DNA of 28,878 bases from Reticulitermes lucifugus (Eukaryota > Arthropoda > Insecta > Blattodea > Rhinotermitidae): positions 2,324-31,201 of the forward strand of contig JAKCWW010002162.1 in NCBI GenBank assembly GCA_026260175.1, in the 5' to 3' direction. Both the position numbers and the translations under genes were made by a program. The notes beneath the pieces were generated by a model that was not told the origin of the DNA, did not search any database, and was given only the letters and a program-made list of their open reading frames with translations. Positions 19,188-28,878 of the stretch are shown here, piece by piece (position 1 is the first letter of the stretch; each line of letters starts with the position of its first letter).

Positions 19188-20338
19188 AATTTAATACACT
19201 TTACGTCATCTCTATATTCTTGCCTTCCAGGAAACCGTCAGTCCTTGATGGGGTTTGAAACGGATAAGACGGATTTACATGTTCTACCAAAAAGAAAAGC
19301 ACGTGTTTCCTCACGCGGCGAGACCTTGTAGACTATTTCATTACAGCTGGTCGTACGTACTTGCCTCGCCAAAAACATCGACCGAAGATGAAGCATTATT
19401 TTTGTTGTAGTTCCTATGTAATGCTTCTCCAGAAATTTCTTTTTATACGGTAGGTAGCTCCAATTTTTACAGCGTTTAATTCGACCACGTTTCTTATTAT
19501 GACACACATGTGAAAGTTGACCAGAGCTCTGATGATTTGTTCATGTTTTATTTGTTTCTTTAGTGTTTCATTTAACGACGCCGTGAAGAACTGATGTTAT
19601 ACAGCGTTGATGGTAAAGGAATGAATACAACTATGGAGAACTGGTGGAATGACACCGACAAAGGAATACACGAATATTCGCGCAGGAACCTGCAGCAGTA
19701 CCACTTTGTCCCTCCCGTGTTTTGATTCTGGCGTTGTTAATGAACACTGTTTTAAGATACTGTTATTTTTCCTTTCCGACTTTTTCTTTTAGATTCGGTA
19801 CCCGTTCAACCCGTCTTTCAACATCCTACAATCCTTATTCGAGAATTTTACGGCCTCGTTACTCATGTAGCCAGCTTGACTAGAAATTATATCCCATGTT
19901 ATTAATGTATTTGTCCTTCTTCAACGTAGATTTAAAGCCGTAAATTCCTGCCTGCCATGAGTTAAACGATTTTAACTACGCGAACAAGAAACACAGAATC
20001 AGAGATGAAGGTTTTCTGACAACCAGTGCATACAACGACGCCAGCAGGTCTAAACTGTAAGGATGACGTCTGGTAAGAGGTATGGCTGTGGATTTTGATA
20101 GGTTCAGAACACAGCCGATATTATTCGAATGGAGATAACACAGAACTCAAACCGTTCCTTGCGCTCGTACTTGATTTGAATTAATTAATGGTTATCAGCT
20201 ACAAAGTCTGGACATGCGGCTTATATAAAATACAGTACTTATGACGGGGACCACTTACAAAGTACAAAAATCTGTATATATATATATCATACAACTAAAT
20301 AAAAAGAGTCTCCACAAGACAAGGTCAGTTGTAAGGAT
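19188..20338. other. Unassigned sequence
   Basis: Nothing recognised. The minus frame 19238-19507 is basic and cysteine-containing but matches no family. A short TATATATATAT run is near 20275-20287. Confidence 0.4.
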
Positions 20339-20530
20339 GCGAGATTTGAGTTCTTACGACGATCACCACGAAGATTAGCCTTCTGGTACGTGACGCCGCC
20401 TAGTCTCACAGATATTACAAACGTTTCAGAAGAACCCACTGTATTCATCATCAGGGTACCTAAATACTGGGGCATCAAAATCCTCCGAAACCTCAGTCAC
20501 TTTGTACAGAACACAGCGTCACATCCTGGA
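20339..20530 (+). repeat. FEVLT-V type repeat, fuller copy
   Basis: GCGAGATTTGAGTTCTTACG (20339) then GATCACCACGAAGATTAGCC and TTCTGGTACGTGACGCCGCC translate as RFEFLRRSPRRLAFWYVTPP. This is a diverged version of FEVLTAVTMK--VFWDVTPC. The reverse strand of the same stretch reads LGTLMMNTVGSSETF and then VTYQKANL, like the remembered partner LVTLMMEA--SSETSV--RNIPEDG. The two peptide patterns are two readings of one inverted-repeat-type element. The open frames here (20287-20478 minus, 20390-20629 plus) therefore mark a transposable element, not a gene. Confidence 0.55.
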
Positions 20531-20649
20531 ACAGGATTCTTCAGTTTCAAGACCAGATGGAAGGATAATATTAACACCAATCCCAGAATTAAAGGATGTG
20601 ATAATGAGAACTGGCTTCATGTGACTTAAGATATGGACCTGTGTTAGGT

Positions 20650-20740
20650 TCTTATAAACATGGTAATAAACCTTCGGATTACATAAAAAAGGGGGAAATT
20701 CTTGACAAGTAAAATGACTGTCAGCTTATCAAGATGGCGT
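20650..20740 (-). repeat. Dispersed 'LVKKFPAF' repeat, copy 2
   Basis: The minus strand reads LTVILLVKNFPLFYVIRRFI. At the nucleotide level it matches copy 1 (5280-5390): AACCTTCGG-TT-CATAAAA, GGGGAAATTCTTGAC, GTCAGCTT-TCAAGA. The frame is open for 81 codons (20644-20889), more than in copy 1, which has a stop. Translation has not been shown for this repeat. Confidence 0.55.
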
Positions 20741-21054
20741 TCGCTAGCTACAGTTCGTTGTTTAGGAATGCAAACCACTGAACCACAATATCTGGTCACG
20801 GTGCGACTCAATTCATGAAACTGCATGTATATTCCAAAACACTTGGTGATTTCGCACAGGCCGTCTGGTTTGTCCACAGGTAGCGCCATGTGTACTGTAC
20901 CAGGGCCTAAATCGTGTCACTGTTAAACTAAGAAAAACTGATGTTACGTTTCTATTATACAATGTGACAAGATTCCAAAGCAGCAGCAAGCACTGAGATT
21001 ATTCAACCAAATTAATTTCTTTTATCTCTGGTTTAAATGGCCAAATTATGTGAA
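20741..21054. other. Unassigned sequence
   Basis: May contain the outer part of the LVKKFPAF repeat (to about 20889), but the similarity cannot be followed by eye. Confidence 0.35.
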
Positions 21055-21345
21055 ACAATATGTGCACGCCATGAAGGCGTATGGGGGGAGTACAAATAGG
21101 TTTATACCTCCACACATTCTTAACTTCAGCACAAGATGGAGGTGAGTGGCACTTTCACTTTCCGGCCGCTTTTACCCTGGGGAAGAGACGCCGGAACCTA
21201 TTGAAAAGGAGGGTGGGTGGGCCCAAGAGAGAGTCCGGATGTTATAAAGAAGTTAAACAACTTTTACCCATTCCGTGAATCGAACCACGATTCCTCGGTC
21301 TTCCAGCCTGCGATCTAATCAATATATCGCATACGCAATGGGCCA
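21055..21345 (-). repeat. SINE-A copy, near full length
   Basis: Read on the minus strand from about 21345: a tRNA-like head with GATTAGATCGCAGGCTGGAA, the B-box GGTTCGATTC (21286-21277), then GGGCCCACCCACCCTCCTTT, CAATAGGTTCCGG, CTTCCCCAGGGTAAAAGCGG and CCGGAAAG, and finally CATACGCCTTCATGGCGTGC near 21065. The same order is seen in the plus-strand copy at 25455-25750. The A-box is poor, so transcription by Pol III from this copy is doubtful. Confidence 0.65.
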
Positions 21346-22146
21346 TCAAAAACAGTAAAGGAACTGCAGTGCACATGACACAGAAAATTCCGCTATAGTG
21401 CGTACACGAACGCTTACGTGTACGCACTTATTTACGAATGTATGGGCGGAAACCTGATAATAAAACGTGATCAGCGTTTGTAAAATGAGGACCTGAAAAG
21501 GTGTCTTTCGCGGCTTCAGAATTTTGTTCTGAATCATCCTCTCAATAATCAGCAGTTTGAAATGTTCAAAGCATATTTTTTATGCTGTACCGCGAACTAC
21601 TTCAACTCAAGACCTGTTCCGAATGGCGTCATACATGAGCAATTTCGTGGTTCGTCTCAACATTCCACAAATCTAATGCGCACGATTGTGCCTTCAAATA
21701 AACGAAGACAGCTCCTGCTTCTATGCTAACTTCTTGGAGGTGTGGCCACGGCGATCATGCACCGCTTAGCTGAAACAGGCTTCCACGTCCCTCTAATTTG
21801 CATTCTAATTACCGATACTGAATATCCAACAGTTATGGCGGTAAAGTTATTGGATGCTGTAAGTCTATCATGCATTTATTCAGATTATTTAGCGACACTG
21901 CTAGTAGCTCAGATTGTATAGCCTCGTGTGATAGATTAGGAACGCTTATTGATTTCATATTATTATCCGTTCTCATGTATTAACCTTTCATCAGTTGCAC
22001 CTCGTGTCTCATTAAAGCATCCCAATACCTCAGGCTTACTTACTAGGTAATTAAATAACTAACTCACTGATACAATGGTTTTAACAATGAGTTAGTAATC
22101 TGTGTGTGGCATTTCGTTGTTATCTAATATCAAACCAAGTGTATTT
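21346..22146. other. Unassigned sequence
   Basis: A short inverted repeat, AGTGCGTACACG...CGTGTACGCACTT, lies at 21398-21430 (about 11-bp arms). No gene is recognised. Confidence 0.45.
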
Positions 22147-22552
22147 TACACTCAGTCGTCCCAAATCTTGTTAGTAAGCGAATTCCTTTTCGTTTACAAT
22201 ACTAGCTGCATGTTTCGGCTTTTTACTAAAGTCATCATCAGGCTAACCTATTATAAAATAGAGAGGTATAAAATTAACCTTATACAACACACCAATTCAA
22301 TTTGCTAATGACATCTCACAACTTACAAATAATAATAATAATAATATTAATAATTTCCAATACACTTTTACACGGTGTGATATCACATTACCAAATTGAA
22401 GTGATATACGATATAAGGTTACTTTGATAGTTGTGCATTTTATAATGTTTTAGCCTGATAACGGTTTTAGCACAACCCCGAAAAATGCTGCTAGTATCGT
22501 AAACAAAAAGGAATTTGTGTACTAATAAAGTTGTGTCAACTGAGAGTGAAAG
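22147..22552. mobile_element. Inverted pair of hammerhead-like repeats (possible foldback element)
   Basis: The minus-strand arm (22261 to 22147) and the plus-strand arm (22438 to 22552) align over about 115 nt: TTTTATAAT-G-TTAGCCTGAT, GCTAGTAT-GTAAAC-AAAAG, GAATT-G--TACTAA-AA, ACTGAG-GT-AAA. Each arm has a hammerhead-like core. Minus: CTGATGA (22241-22235) and GAAAC (22216-22212). Plus: CTGATAA (22455-22461) and GAAAA (22480-22484). Stem I would be TAGC/GCTA in both. The expected NUH cleavage triplet reads GCA or GCT instead, so self-cleavage is not predicted. The 176-nt spacer holds (AAT)n at 22329-22346. No coding sequence. The open frames at 22102-22308 and 22515-22709 are incidental. Confidence 0.6.
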
Positions 22553-23116
22553 GAGGCCTACTTTTTGTTTCAGAAAGTTGGTAACGTATGTGTTCTTTGT
22601 GGTTTTGTTTTACGACGCTGTGAGTAGTTCGGATTACAAAGTGTCGAAATATCAGAGGCTAACGTACAATGATTTGGGTAGTATGTGGGAGGCAGAGGTC
22701 GTGGCTTAAGGTGAGGTTATTCACTACAGGAATGTGACAATGGCTGGTTAATTATAATACAAATGTCGGCACTGTCCATCGCGTGATGTACCCCATAGAC
22801 CTATCTCACATACACGATACTTCGGACACTGGCACTGCTTCCGTCATAAAAGTAACATAAATCCTATTCTTTGTCCATTACATTAGTCACAGAAATTTTC
22901 TGGTTTTAACTGCATATTACATATGACAAAGGCACCTCATTAAGTACTATAACTTTCGTTTAAACATTCTTCGATACGGTAGTTACAAAATACAAAAAAA
23001 CAAAAACTTTTCTACCACTTGGGAACGTAATTTTAATTATTTAAAAGAAAAAGTGTACTGGCCATAGAATTAATTTCCCTTGTAGGCGCAAAACTGCGAA
23101 AAGCGACCAGTAGCTT
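22553..23116. other. Unassigned AT-rich sequence
   Basis: No signal recognised. Confidence 0.4.
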
Positions 23117-23166
23117 TGTCATGTCATGTCATGTCAGTCAGTCAGGGTGTCTGTCCGTCCGTCTGT
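23117..23166. repeat. Short compound repeat (TCATG)n/(TCAG)n/(GTCC)n
   Basis: GTCATGTCATGTCATGTCAG then TCAGTCAGG and GTCTGTCCGTCCGTCTG. The following ACTGGGCGGATTTTGGGGAA resembles an animal repeat motif in which GTCCGTCTGT runs precede CTGG-CGGATTTTGG. It may be the edge of a transposable element, but the family is not known to me. Confidence 0.6.
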
Positions 23167-24033
23167 TAGCATGAAACAACTCGGTCACCACTGGGCGGAT
23201 TTTGGGGAAATTTAATATTTATATTCATTAACACTGTCGACCAATTTCCAAGGCTGGTTGCAACCGGACAAAGAAAACAGTAATTTACATGAAGACCTAC
23301 ATACATAAATTTATGAAAATATCTCGCTTAATTCTTCTCTGTTAGAGAGACGTTTTAGATAAAATTTTGTAATGAAAATTAAACCATACACTGCATAAAT
23401 ACATTTTTCCAAAAACCATGTTGTTTACGAAATATAATAAATTTGGCAGAGCCAGAGAGCCTACAGACAACATGGCGCCATACAGATTAGATTTTTCTTA
23501 GTGGATAATTAAGACATATACACAGTCGTATCGTTTAACACACATTGCTCTGTGCCTGATTATTTCCGTCTGATCCGTTAAAAATATGCTCTACGTTCAG
23601 ATTTATTAGGACTGAGAAACTACGCAACTCCTGATCCCATTATAATCTGTTTAGCTGCACTTTACATACACAGTGGGCCAAGCCAGGCGAACAGCAGTTG
23701 ATTTCAGTGCATTCTTTCTTCCATTCTGAGATGTTGCTACACTTTTTAAAAAATAAATGAGTGAAGAGAGTGTGAATTAGTTGGAACATAACTTTTCTTC
23801 AGAACTGGTGGGTATGACCTGCATAAGTCTCTTTCATGCTAATTTAATCTGTGAGTGAAAAGAAACATGTGAATAAACTCCATTTGCAGAAGCCTGTAAG
23901 ATCGACGGTCATGAGTGCATGCAAGTTCGTTAATCACGCTTATGTTTCTAGCAAATGACAGGAATTTATTCTATTTGGATGGATTTGTTAAATTGATTAA
24001 TCAAACTGTGGGTTTAAGAGAGAGAGGCCGATA
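23167..24033. other. Unassigned AT-rich sequence
   Basis: Possibly the body of the repeat that starts at 23117, but without a second copy in the window this cannot be shown. Confidence 0.35.
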
Positions 24034-24270
24034 GAAAGAAAGAAAGAAAGGTATATAGACAGACAGACAGACAGACAGACAGATAGATAGATAAATAGAT
24101 AGATAGAGAGATAGACAGATAAATAGACAGACAGAGAGATGGATAGATAAGCACACAGACAGACAGACAGACAGATAGGCAGGCGGACAGAGACAGACAG
24201 ATAGATAGATAGATAGACAAACAGAGAGATAGATAGATAAGCACACAGACAGACAGATAGGCAGGCGGAC

Positions 24271-24313
<43 letters not shown>

Positions 24314-24341
24314 TAGATAGATGGGTAGATGGATACGCAGA
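24034..24341. repeat. GATA/GACA (Bkm-type) compound microsatellite with a 90-bp duplication
   Basis: (GAAA)4 at 24034-24050 is followed by about 280 nt of interspersed GACA and GATA tetramers. Within it, ACAGAGAGAT-GATAGATAAG plus CACACAGAC occurs at 24131 and again at 24221, and GATAGGCAGGCGGACAGAGA follows both times. A block of about 90 bp has therefore been duplicated. The three long minus-strand frames (Leu-Ser-Val-Cys repeats) are artefacts. Confidence 0.95.
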
Positions 24342-25454
24342 CATATATATTATGAATGTACCCAAAAATGTGTACGAAAATTGTTTGTAAGCCAGTAATT
24401 ACGAAATATTTTGAGCGAGAGAGATCTTGAGGTCATGACCGATAAATTTAATGCAGATACAATCAACTCAGACGTATAAATAATAAGTTCTTCATCGTAA
24501 TGTCGTTATAATGTCCTTATAATAGCAATGACATTCTGTGACATATCTAAAACAGTGAACAGCAGTAAAACGTGTGACCCCCCCCCACTGCATTAAACGG
24601 CATGGCCATCTGAGAAGAGTCCTAAGGACAAAGAGCTGAATGCACTTTCAGTGTTACTTCAAACGTACATTTCCTGCCTTGTTCTCTACAACCTGTATTT
24701 AAAAAATTTAAGCTCCAATAAATATTCAGAGTTTCGCTCCAGACACGTGTAATACATCTTCATGCAAAGTATCCATTACTTCCGTCCGATTTTAATCAGA
24801 ACTGTAACTGCCCGATAACTATGAGTGAAAGTCTCTCCTATGGAATTTAAAAAGTCCATCGTTTTAGGTGCTAATATTTGGTGACGGACAGACGGATTTT
24901 TGTTTATAAGAACGCCTAAAAAGCGTGTACTGCAAAATAAGTTAAGATTTTGCACTCTTGCGTTACACAAAAAGCTCTTAATAGCTACTGATTTCAAACA
25001 AGGAACACACGATGTAAAATCAATTAACATTGCCTAGCCGCGTGTAAAGGTACAAGTGGCGTGCCACCGGGGTGCTGGTCGATACTGTACGTCTGACTGC
25101 TGACTGCTGACACACACGCACTGCCTGCACTGGCACTTAAAGTCGACAGGGCAACGTCCACCCATCTTCACTATTACACGTTACTACCATAACCACGGTA
25201 CCTTAATGACTATTCGATTCAGTTAAAATGTGACTAGACGGGAGACTCTGAAAATGCAAGTTAACCTTTGAAACATAAAATTACTCGGATTATGCTCGTA
25301 TTTACAGAATCTGTTCCTACGTCACAGCAACCACACTGCGTCACACTGCAGAAACCGACTGATTTATGCTGTTCGGAGAAATAGTCGATATTCAGTGTGT
25401 CTGTCACACGGAACCCTTGAATGCACTCCGTCGTAAAATGTGTTTCAGAATTTT
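24342..25454. other. Unassigned sequence
   Basis: A nine-C run lies near 24579-24587. The minus frame 24776-25030 shows no family motif. Nothing else is recognised. Confidence 0.4.
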
Positions 25455-25750
25455 AATGCAGGTAGTACGTAAGCAGTAGGCTGCACGATGGACGACCGAG
25501 GAACAGCAGTTCCATTCCCGCAACCGTCAAGAGATTTCTCCGTTCTCCAATTCTTCTTCTAAACCGACTCTGAGGCCAACCCATGCTTCTATTCAATAGG
25601 TACTGGGGGGGGGGGGAGAGAGGAAGCAGTTTCCCTGTGGGGAAGGCGGCCAGAGCGTGAAGACGACCAGTTACCCGCATCTAGAGCGGAGGTTAAGTGG
25701 ATATATACCTTCTCTTCTGCTTATGCTTTTATGGCGTGCACAAGGAAAAC
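25455..25750 (+). repeat. SINE-A copy, near full length
   Basis: tRNA-like head with GGACGACCGAGGAACAGCAG and TTCCATTCCCGC (eroded B-box), then CTTCTATTCAATAGGTACTG, a 12-nt G run (25605-25616), TTTCCCTGTGGGGAAGGCGG, GCGTGAAGACGACCAG and the tail GCTTTTATGGCGTGCACAAG. It is the reference for the other five copies in this window. The minus open frame at 25453-25680 is a by-product. Confidence 0.65.
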
Positions 25751-27369
25751 TTTACTTTTGGTACAATACAGTATCCACTGTTTTTAGCGGTAAAATTCAC
25801 TCGTAACTTACTAGAAATCATTCGCTTTCCGTCTCTTCACAGTACGCTTCATATGATCTAGTGAAATAATCTACTTGTAACGGAACATGTAGATACATTT
25901 ACCGGCACATACCGTTTCCGTTTAAAACACTGTCTACAAGACAGAAACTCATATCGCATATGCAAACTACATTCTCACTAAGTACCATTCATCTTTGTAC
26001 CACTGTTAGCATATTCTTTCTTTCTTTCCTTCCTTCCTACTTTCCTTCTGTTCTTTCCCTTTAGCCTATTTCCCTTCAGTAAAAAAAAAACTGCGCTTGT
26101 GATATGGCCATGCTCCGTATATGACGCCTTTTCAACCTTGAATCAACTGACCTATATTCACGAAATTTAGAATGAACCTTACGCATTATACCGGAGGTGA
26201 CTCCAACCTAGAATCTGTGAGTTAATCTATGAGTTCTTGTAACCAGTAACACTAACACGACGGACGCGAGAAAAATTTCATTCTGGTTTGAACTTTACAG
26301 TCATAGAAGAGATCTTCGCTCCTCTGGGATATTAAGCAGCGCTGATTGGTAGGTAGTTACAGTCATAACTAGCAAAAATACAGCTAGATGTACGCTATAG
26401 ATATACTTACAAATTATGCATAGCATTTCGTTTATAAGTAAACAATTATTTACATATCGTTAGCTTACAACGTCAGCCTTCAACGGTACTTCGTGGTCTT
26501 TGGATTTTGACAACGTGCAGTCTGGTAGGCCATCTTAAGTACGTCCCTGTTACCACGACATGGTGCGTCGTTAAATGGCTTGCGAAGATGACGGCCTTCA
26601 CATTTTCAGGGTACTTGTAAATATATGAAGGAGTACAGGACAGCCCGCAAGGGTGGTCCTCCAGCCTGATATCAGGCCCAAATAGAAAAGCATCAGTAGT
26701 ACAAGTACATAACACTGCTCACCTTATAAATAATTTGTAGCATCAAATGATATTAAGATAAGCCTATATTTCGTAATGAGCAGTATGCGTTCTTTTGTTC
26801 TTCTTCCGATATGCTGCTAACCATTTAACAAACTACTACGTATAAGGTATTACGACCCAGAAGATCTCAACATAAAATATGAAGGGTGGCAGAACAGGTT
26901 CCTTCTCACTGTCGACGTCAGGAGTAGACTGTAATGGACGTAACTTGTTCACAGCATGGTAATGATTAAAAACTCCACATTAATAATTAAGAACAGTAAA
27001 GGAAGTTCCGAAAACAGGCCTCTATTATTTAATTCTATTTCAGCATCTTACACGTGACACTACATAACTCGTTCGACTACTAAGACTGAAGCTAAACATG
27101 CACTCCACACCGGCCTCCATTAGTCACTTGGCGAGGATGCGAGACAATCTCTGAACCCCTGATTGGAGCAGTGACTAGTTAATTCACTGGTGTGATATGT
27201 TTCATTTCGTATTGCTGAACCGCGAGGATTAATGCCTCTTTAAAGTTACACACGACAATTTTTTTTCATCACTCCAAGAAAGAGAAATTTGATGTTCTAA
27301 ACAGTGTCCATAGTCATGGGTTCTTTTTACCACAACATTTCGAGAACTGGTTCTGTTTTCGACTTCCGT
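25751..27369. other. Unassigned sequence with minor repeats
   Basis: A CT-rich tract, TTCTTTCTTTCTTTCCTTCC, lies near 26015-26055. A fragment at 26306-26362 (CTTCGCTCCTCTGGGATATT) matches the arm of the foldback at 15009-15098. The minus open frame at 26473-26715 has no domain that I recognise. Confidence 0.4.
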
Positions 27370-27505
27370 CTTTAGAGTAGACAAATGGAGCCAGAAGGTT
27401 CCTTCGAAACGTTGATATTTTTATAGCAGGGTACACGACGTCACATCCCAGAAGACAGTAATCTTCGTAGTCACCAACGTCAGAACTTCAAATTTTACAA
27501 AGTAT
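27370..27505 (-). repeat. FEVLT-V type repeat end with hairpin and GAAACGTTG
   Basis: The minus strand from 27505 reads AAATTTGAAGTTCTGACG, then GTTGGTGACTACGAAG and CTTCTGGGATGTGACGTC, translated KFEVLTLVTTKITVFWDVTS. On the plus strand the far side has a perfect hairpin (one G-T pair) GGAGCC-AGAA-GGTTCC (27387-27402) followed by GAAACGTTG (27406-27414). This is the stem II plus core 2 layout of the hammerhead-like motifs elsewhere, but a CTGANGA core is not clear. It belongs with 11213-11340 by the shared TACACGACGTCACATCCCAG-type stretch. Confidence 0.5.
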
Positions 27506-27882
27506 AACAACTCCTCCTTTTCCAAAAGACATATTTTTTTTAAACATAGTTCGCAATAAGAAATTAATTTCAGATTCACACTAGGACAACATTTAGAGAC
27601 AAGGTGGCCCCTACAACACATAAATAATAAACAGCAGTAAAGGAAAGTAAATACATAATACACAAATGTGTGTTTACTTTTAAAGAGGAATTAAATTAAA
27701 ATCAACATTACTAATTAACATAAAGGGCGTTAATAGAAGAAAAGGGACATGAGATACAAAAAGAAAGACGGCCACGGCACTCAGAAGAAAAGTTATTAAT
27801 TAAAAGTTAGTTAAACAACAAGCAGTTCAGGAGGTTTAGTTTCCCTTGGTCATAAAAGAGTTAAATGGCACGTCATTAAACG
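27506..27882. other. Unassigned AT-rich sequence
   Basis: Nothing recognised. Confidence 0.4.
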
Positions 27883-28158
27883 TTAAACATAGCCCATTTT
27901 TTCCACTAAAATACCATTATTTTTCAACATAATCCCCGAGCACACTGATTTATCTCTCCTAGCCTGGCATGGGCTTGAAATTCCGTCTTGGTGGAAACCG
28001 GGACCTTGCATTCGCAACCATTCATGAACAGCCTTTCCCAGTTCTTCATTATAGTGGAATGTGTCAAGACGGTACAAATGCATCACCGTGCTTTGGGATC
28101 GTCTTGGAAAATGACGATACTTCAGTGGAACATATGAGGTGCTGTAATGACCTCTCAT
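27883..28158 (-). pseudogene. Mariner-like transposase C-terminal remnant
   Basis: On the minus strand the frame reads FHYNEELGKAVHEWLRMQGP, GFHQDGISS, RRDKSVCSG. The pattern F--NEE---AV-EWL--Q---F---GI--LV-RWDKCV---GDYVEK is the known C-terminal end of Tc1/mariner (DDE) transposases. Here W of RWDKC has become R and the following GDYVEK is lost. The catalytic DDE residues would lie upstream (beyond 28158) and are not found, and the first 25 residues no longer resemble the family. It is a relic with no activity. Inverted terminal repeats could not be identified by eye. Confidence 0.5.
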
Positions 28159-28587
28159 TTAACTCTTATGACTTAGAAAACTTTTTTTTTCCAATAGCTC
28201 GACAGCCCCTTGGGGGCGTATGCCGCCTCATTTTTCGAGGCTTCACGATCACACTTTTTAGACACACCACATTCGGTAGGACTCCCCTGGACGAGGGACC
28301 AGCTCGTCGCAGAGACCTTAGAAAACATTACTTGTTAAAAATCCCTCGTATCATGGACAAGCGAGTACAGGTTTTCAATGCTTTTAAATAATTTAAACTC
28401 TCTGCTCTGCCTGGTATTTAGACATATTCCAATAAACAATACAAAACCGGTTCACAATTACCTACACACGACAGGGATACATAACAATCGTAGACACATT
28501 TCCATGCACCATACGGGGTTAGAAACCACGATCAGAGTGTTCGAGTGGTACAAAAGTCCACATGCTAAGACCACGCAGCCACTGCGA
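28159..28587. other. Unassigned sequence next to the satellite
   Basis: The plus open frame at 27969-28391 is largely the reverse strand of the transposase remnant. No other signal. Confidence 0.4.
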
Positions 28588-28878
28588 CCCATCTAAGTAA
28601 CCACATTGTCAGCACACACACCCATCTAAGTAACCACATTGTCAGCACACACACACCCATCTAAGTAACCACATTGTCAGCACACACACACACCCATCTA
28701 TGTAACCACATTGTCTGCACAAACACACACCCATCTAAGTAACCAAAGTGTCAGCACACACACCCATCTGAGTAACCACACTGTCTGAAAAAACACACAT
28801 CCATCTAAGTAACCACATTGTCAGCACACACACACCCATCTAAGTAACCACACTGTCTGCACAAACACACACCCATCT
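28588..28878. repeat. 33-37 bp tandem array, continues beyond the window
   Basis: Units start with CCCATCTAAGTAACCACATT at 28588, 28621, 28656, 28693, 28730, 28763, 28800, 28835 and 28872, giving lengths 33, 35, 37, 37, 33, 37, 35 and 37. Length changes come from an internal (CA)n. Two unit types exist, GTCAGCACACACA and GTCTGCACAAACACACA. From unit 3 onward they alternate, making a 70-74 bp dimer, while the first units are all of the GTCAG type. The array is cut by the window end. Confidence 0.95.

Noticed and set aside
23997..24365. Three long minus-strand open frames rich in Leu, Ser, Val, Cys and Tyr
   Set aside because: They are translations of GATA/GACA tetramers, which lack stops in these frames.
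26473..26715. 80-codon minus-strand ORF
   Set aside because: The peptide looks mixed and protein-like but has no recognisable domain or splice context.
27969..28391. 140-codon plus-strand ORF
   Set aside because: It is mostly the reverse strand of the mariner-like transposase remnant.

Overview
The window looks like non-coding nuclear DNA of an insect. It is AT-rich, has no intact gene, and is crowded with decayed transposable elements, microsatellites and minisatellites. Several dispersed repeats match, from memory, anonymous repeat fragments that are abundant in cockroach and termite (Blattodea) sequence. Examples are the peptide LVKKFPAFYGTRRFI on the minus strand at 5284-5328 and FEVLT-V-type peptides near 19.17, 20.34 and 27.50 kb. 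The taxon is therefore an inference (most likely Blattodea) and was not tested by any search.

Layout. 1-5000: mostly unassigned AT-rich DNA with two fragments of a tRNA-headed SINE (called SINE-A here; about 692-842 and 3335-3450) and one copy of a Leu/Ser-tRNA-like SINE (SINE-B, 4753-5000). 5280-5390: an LVKKFPAF repeat. 6061-7480: a retroelement cluster. It holds the 3' end of a non-LTR retrotransposon with a (GAT/AAT)n tail, a likely 5' end of a second LINE, and a minus-strand SINE with a (TTA)n tail. 9850-10340: a CpG-rich island with CRE, E-box and NRF1-like motifs, followed by a good splice donor. 11017-11340: a hammerhead-ribozyme-like motif and a foldback repeat. 11579-11839: second SINE-B copy. 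12090-12245: SINE-A. 12570-13004: minus-strand LINE reverse transcriptase C-terminus with one frameshift. 13201-13486: small hAT-like MITE. 15009-15098: foldback with hammerhead-like core. 16231-16372: the best candidate host exon. 17285-17822: SINE-A fragment running straight into a 20-bp minisatellite. 20339-20530 and 20650-20740: dispersed repeats. 21055-21345: SINE-A. 22147-22552: an inverted pair of hammerhead-like repeats. 24034-24341: GATA/GACA array. 25455-25750: the fullest SINE-A copy. 27370-27505: TIR-type repeat. 27883-28158: mariner-like transposase remnant. 28588-28878: 33-37 bp tandem array running off the window end.

The elements do not form a pathway. The recurring theme is small non-autonomous repeats, several carrying a CTGANGA...GAAAC hammerhead-like core inside inverted repeats. 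That is the most unusual structure here. Host-gene evidence is limited to one possible first coding exon (28 codons) and one promoter-like island. Both would be parts of genes extending beyond what can be assembled from this window.
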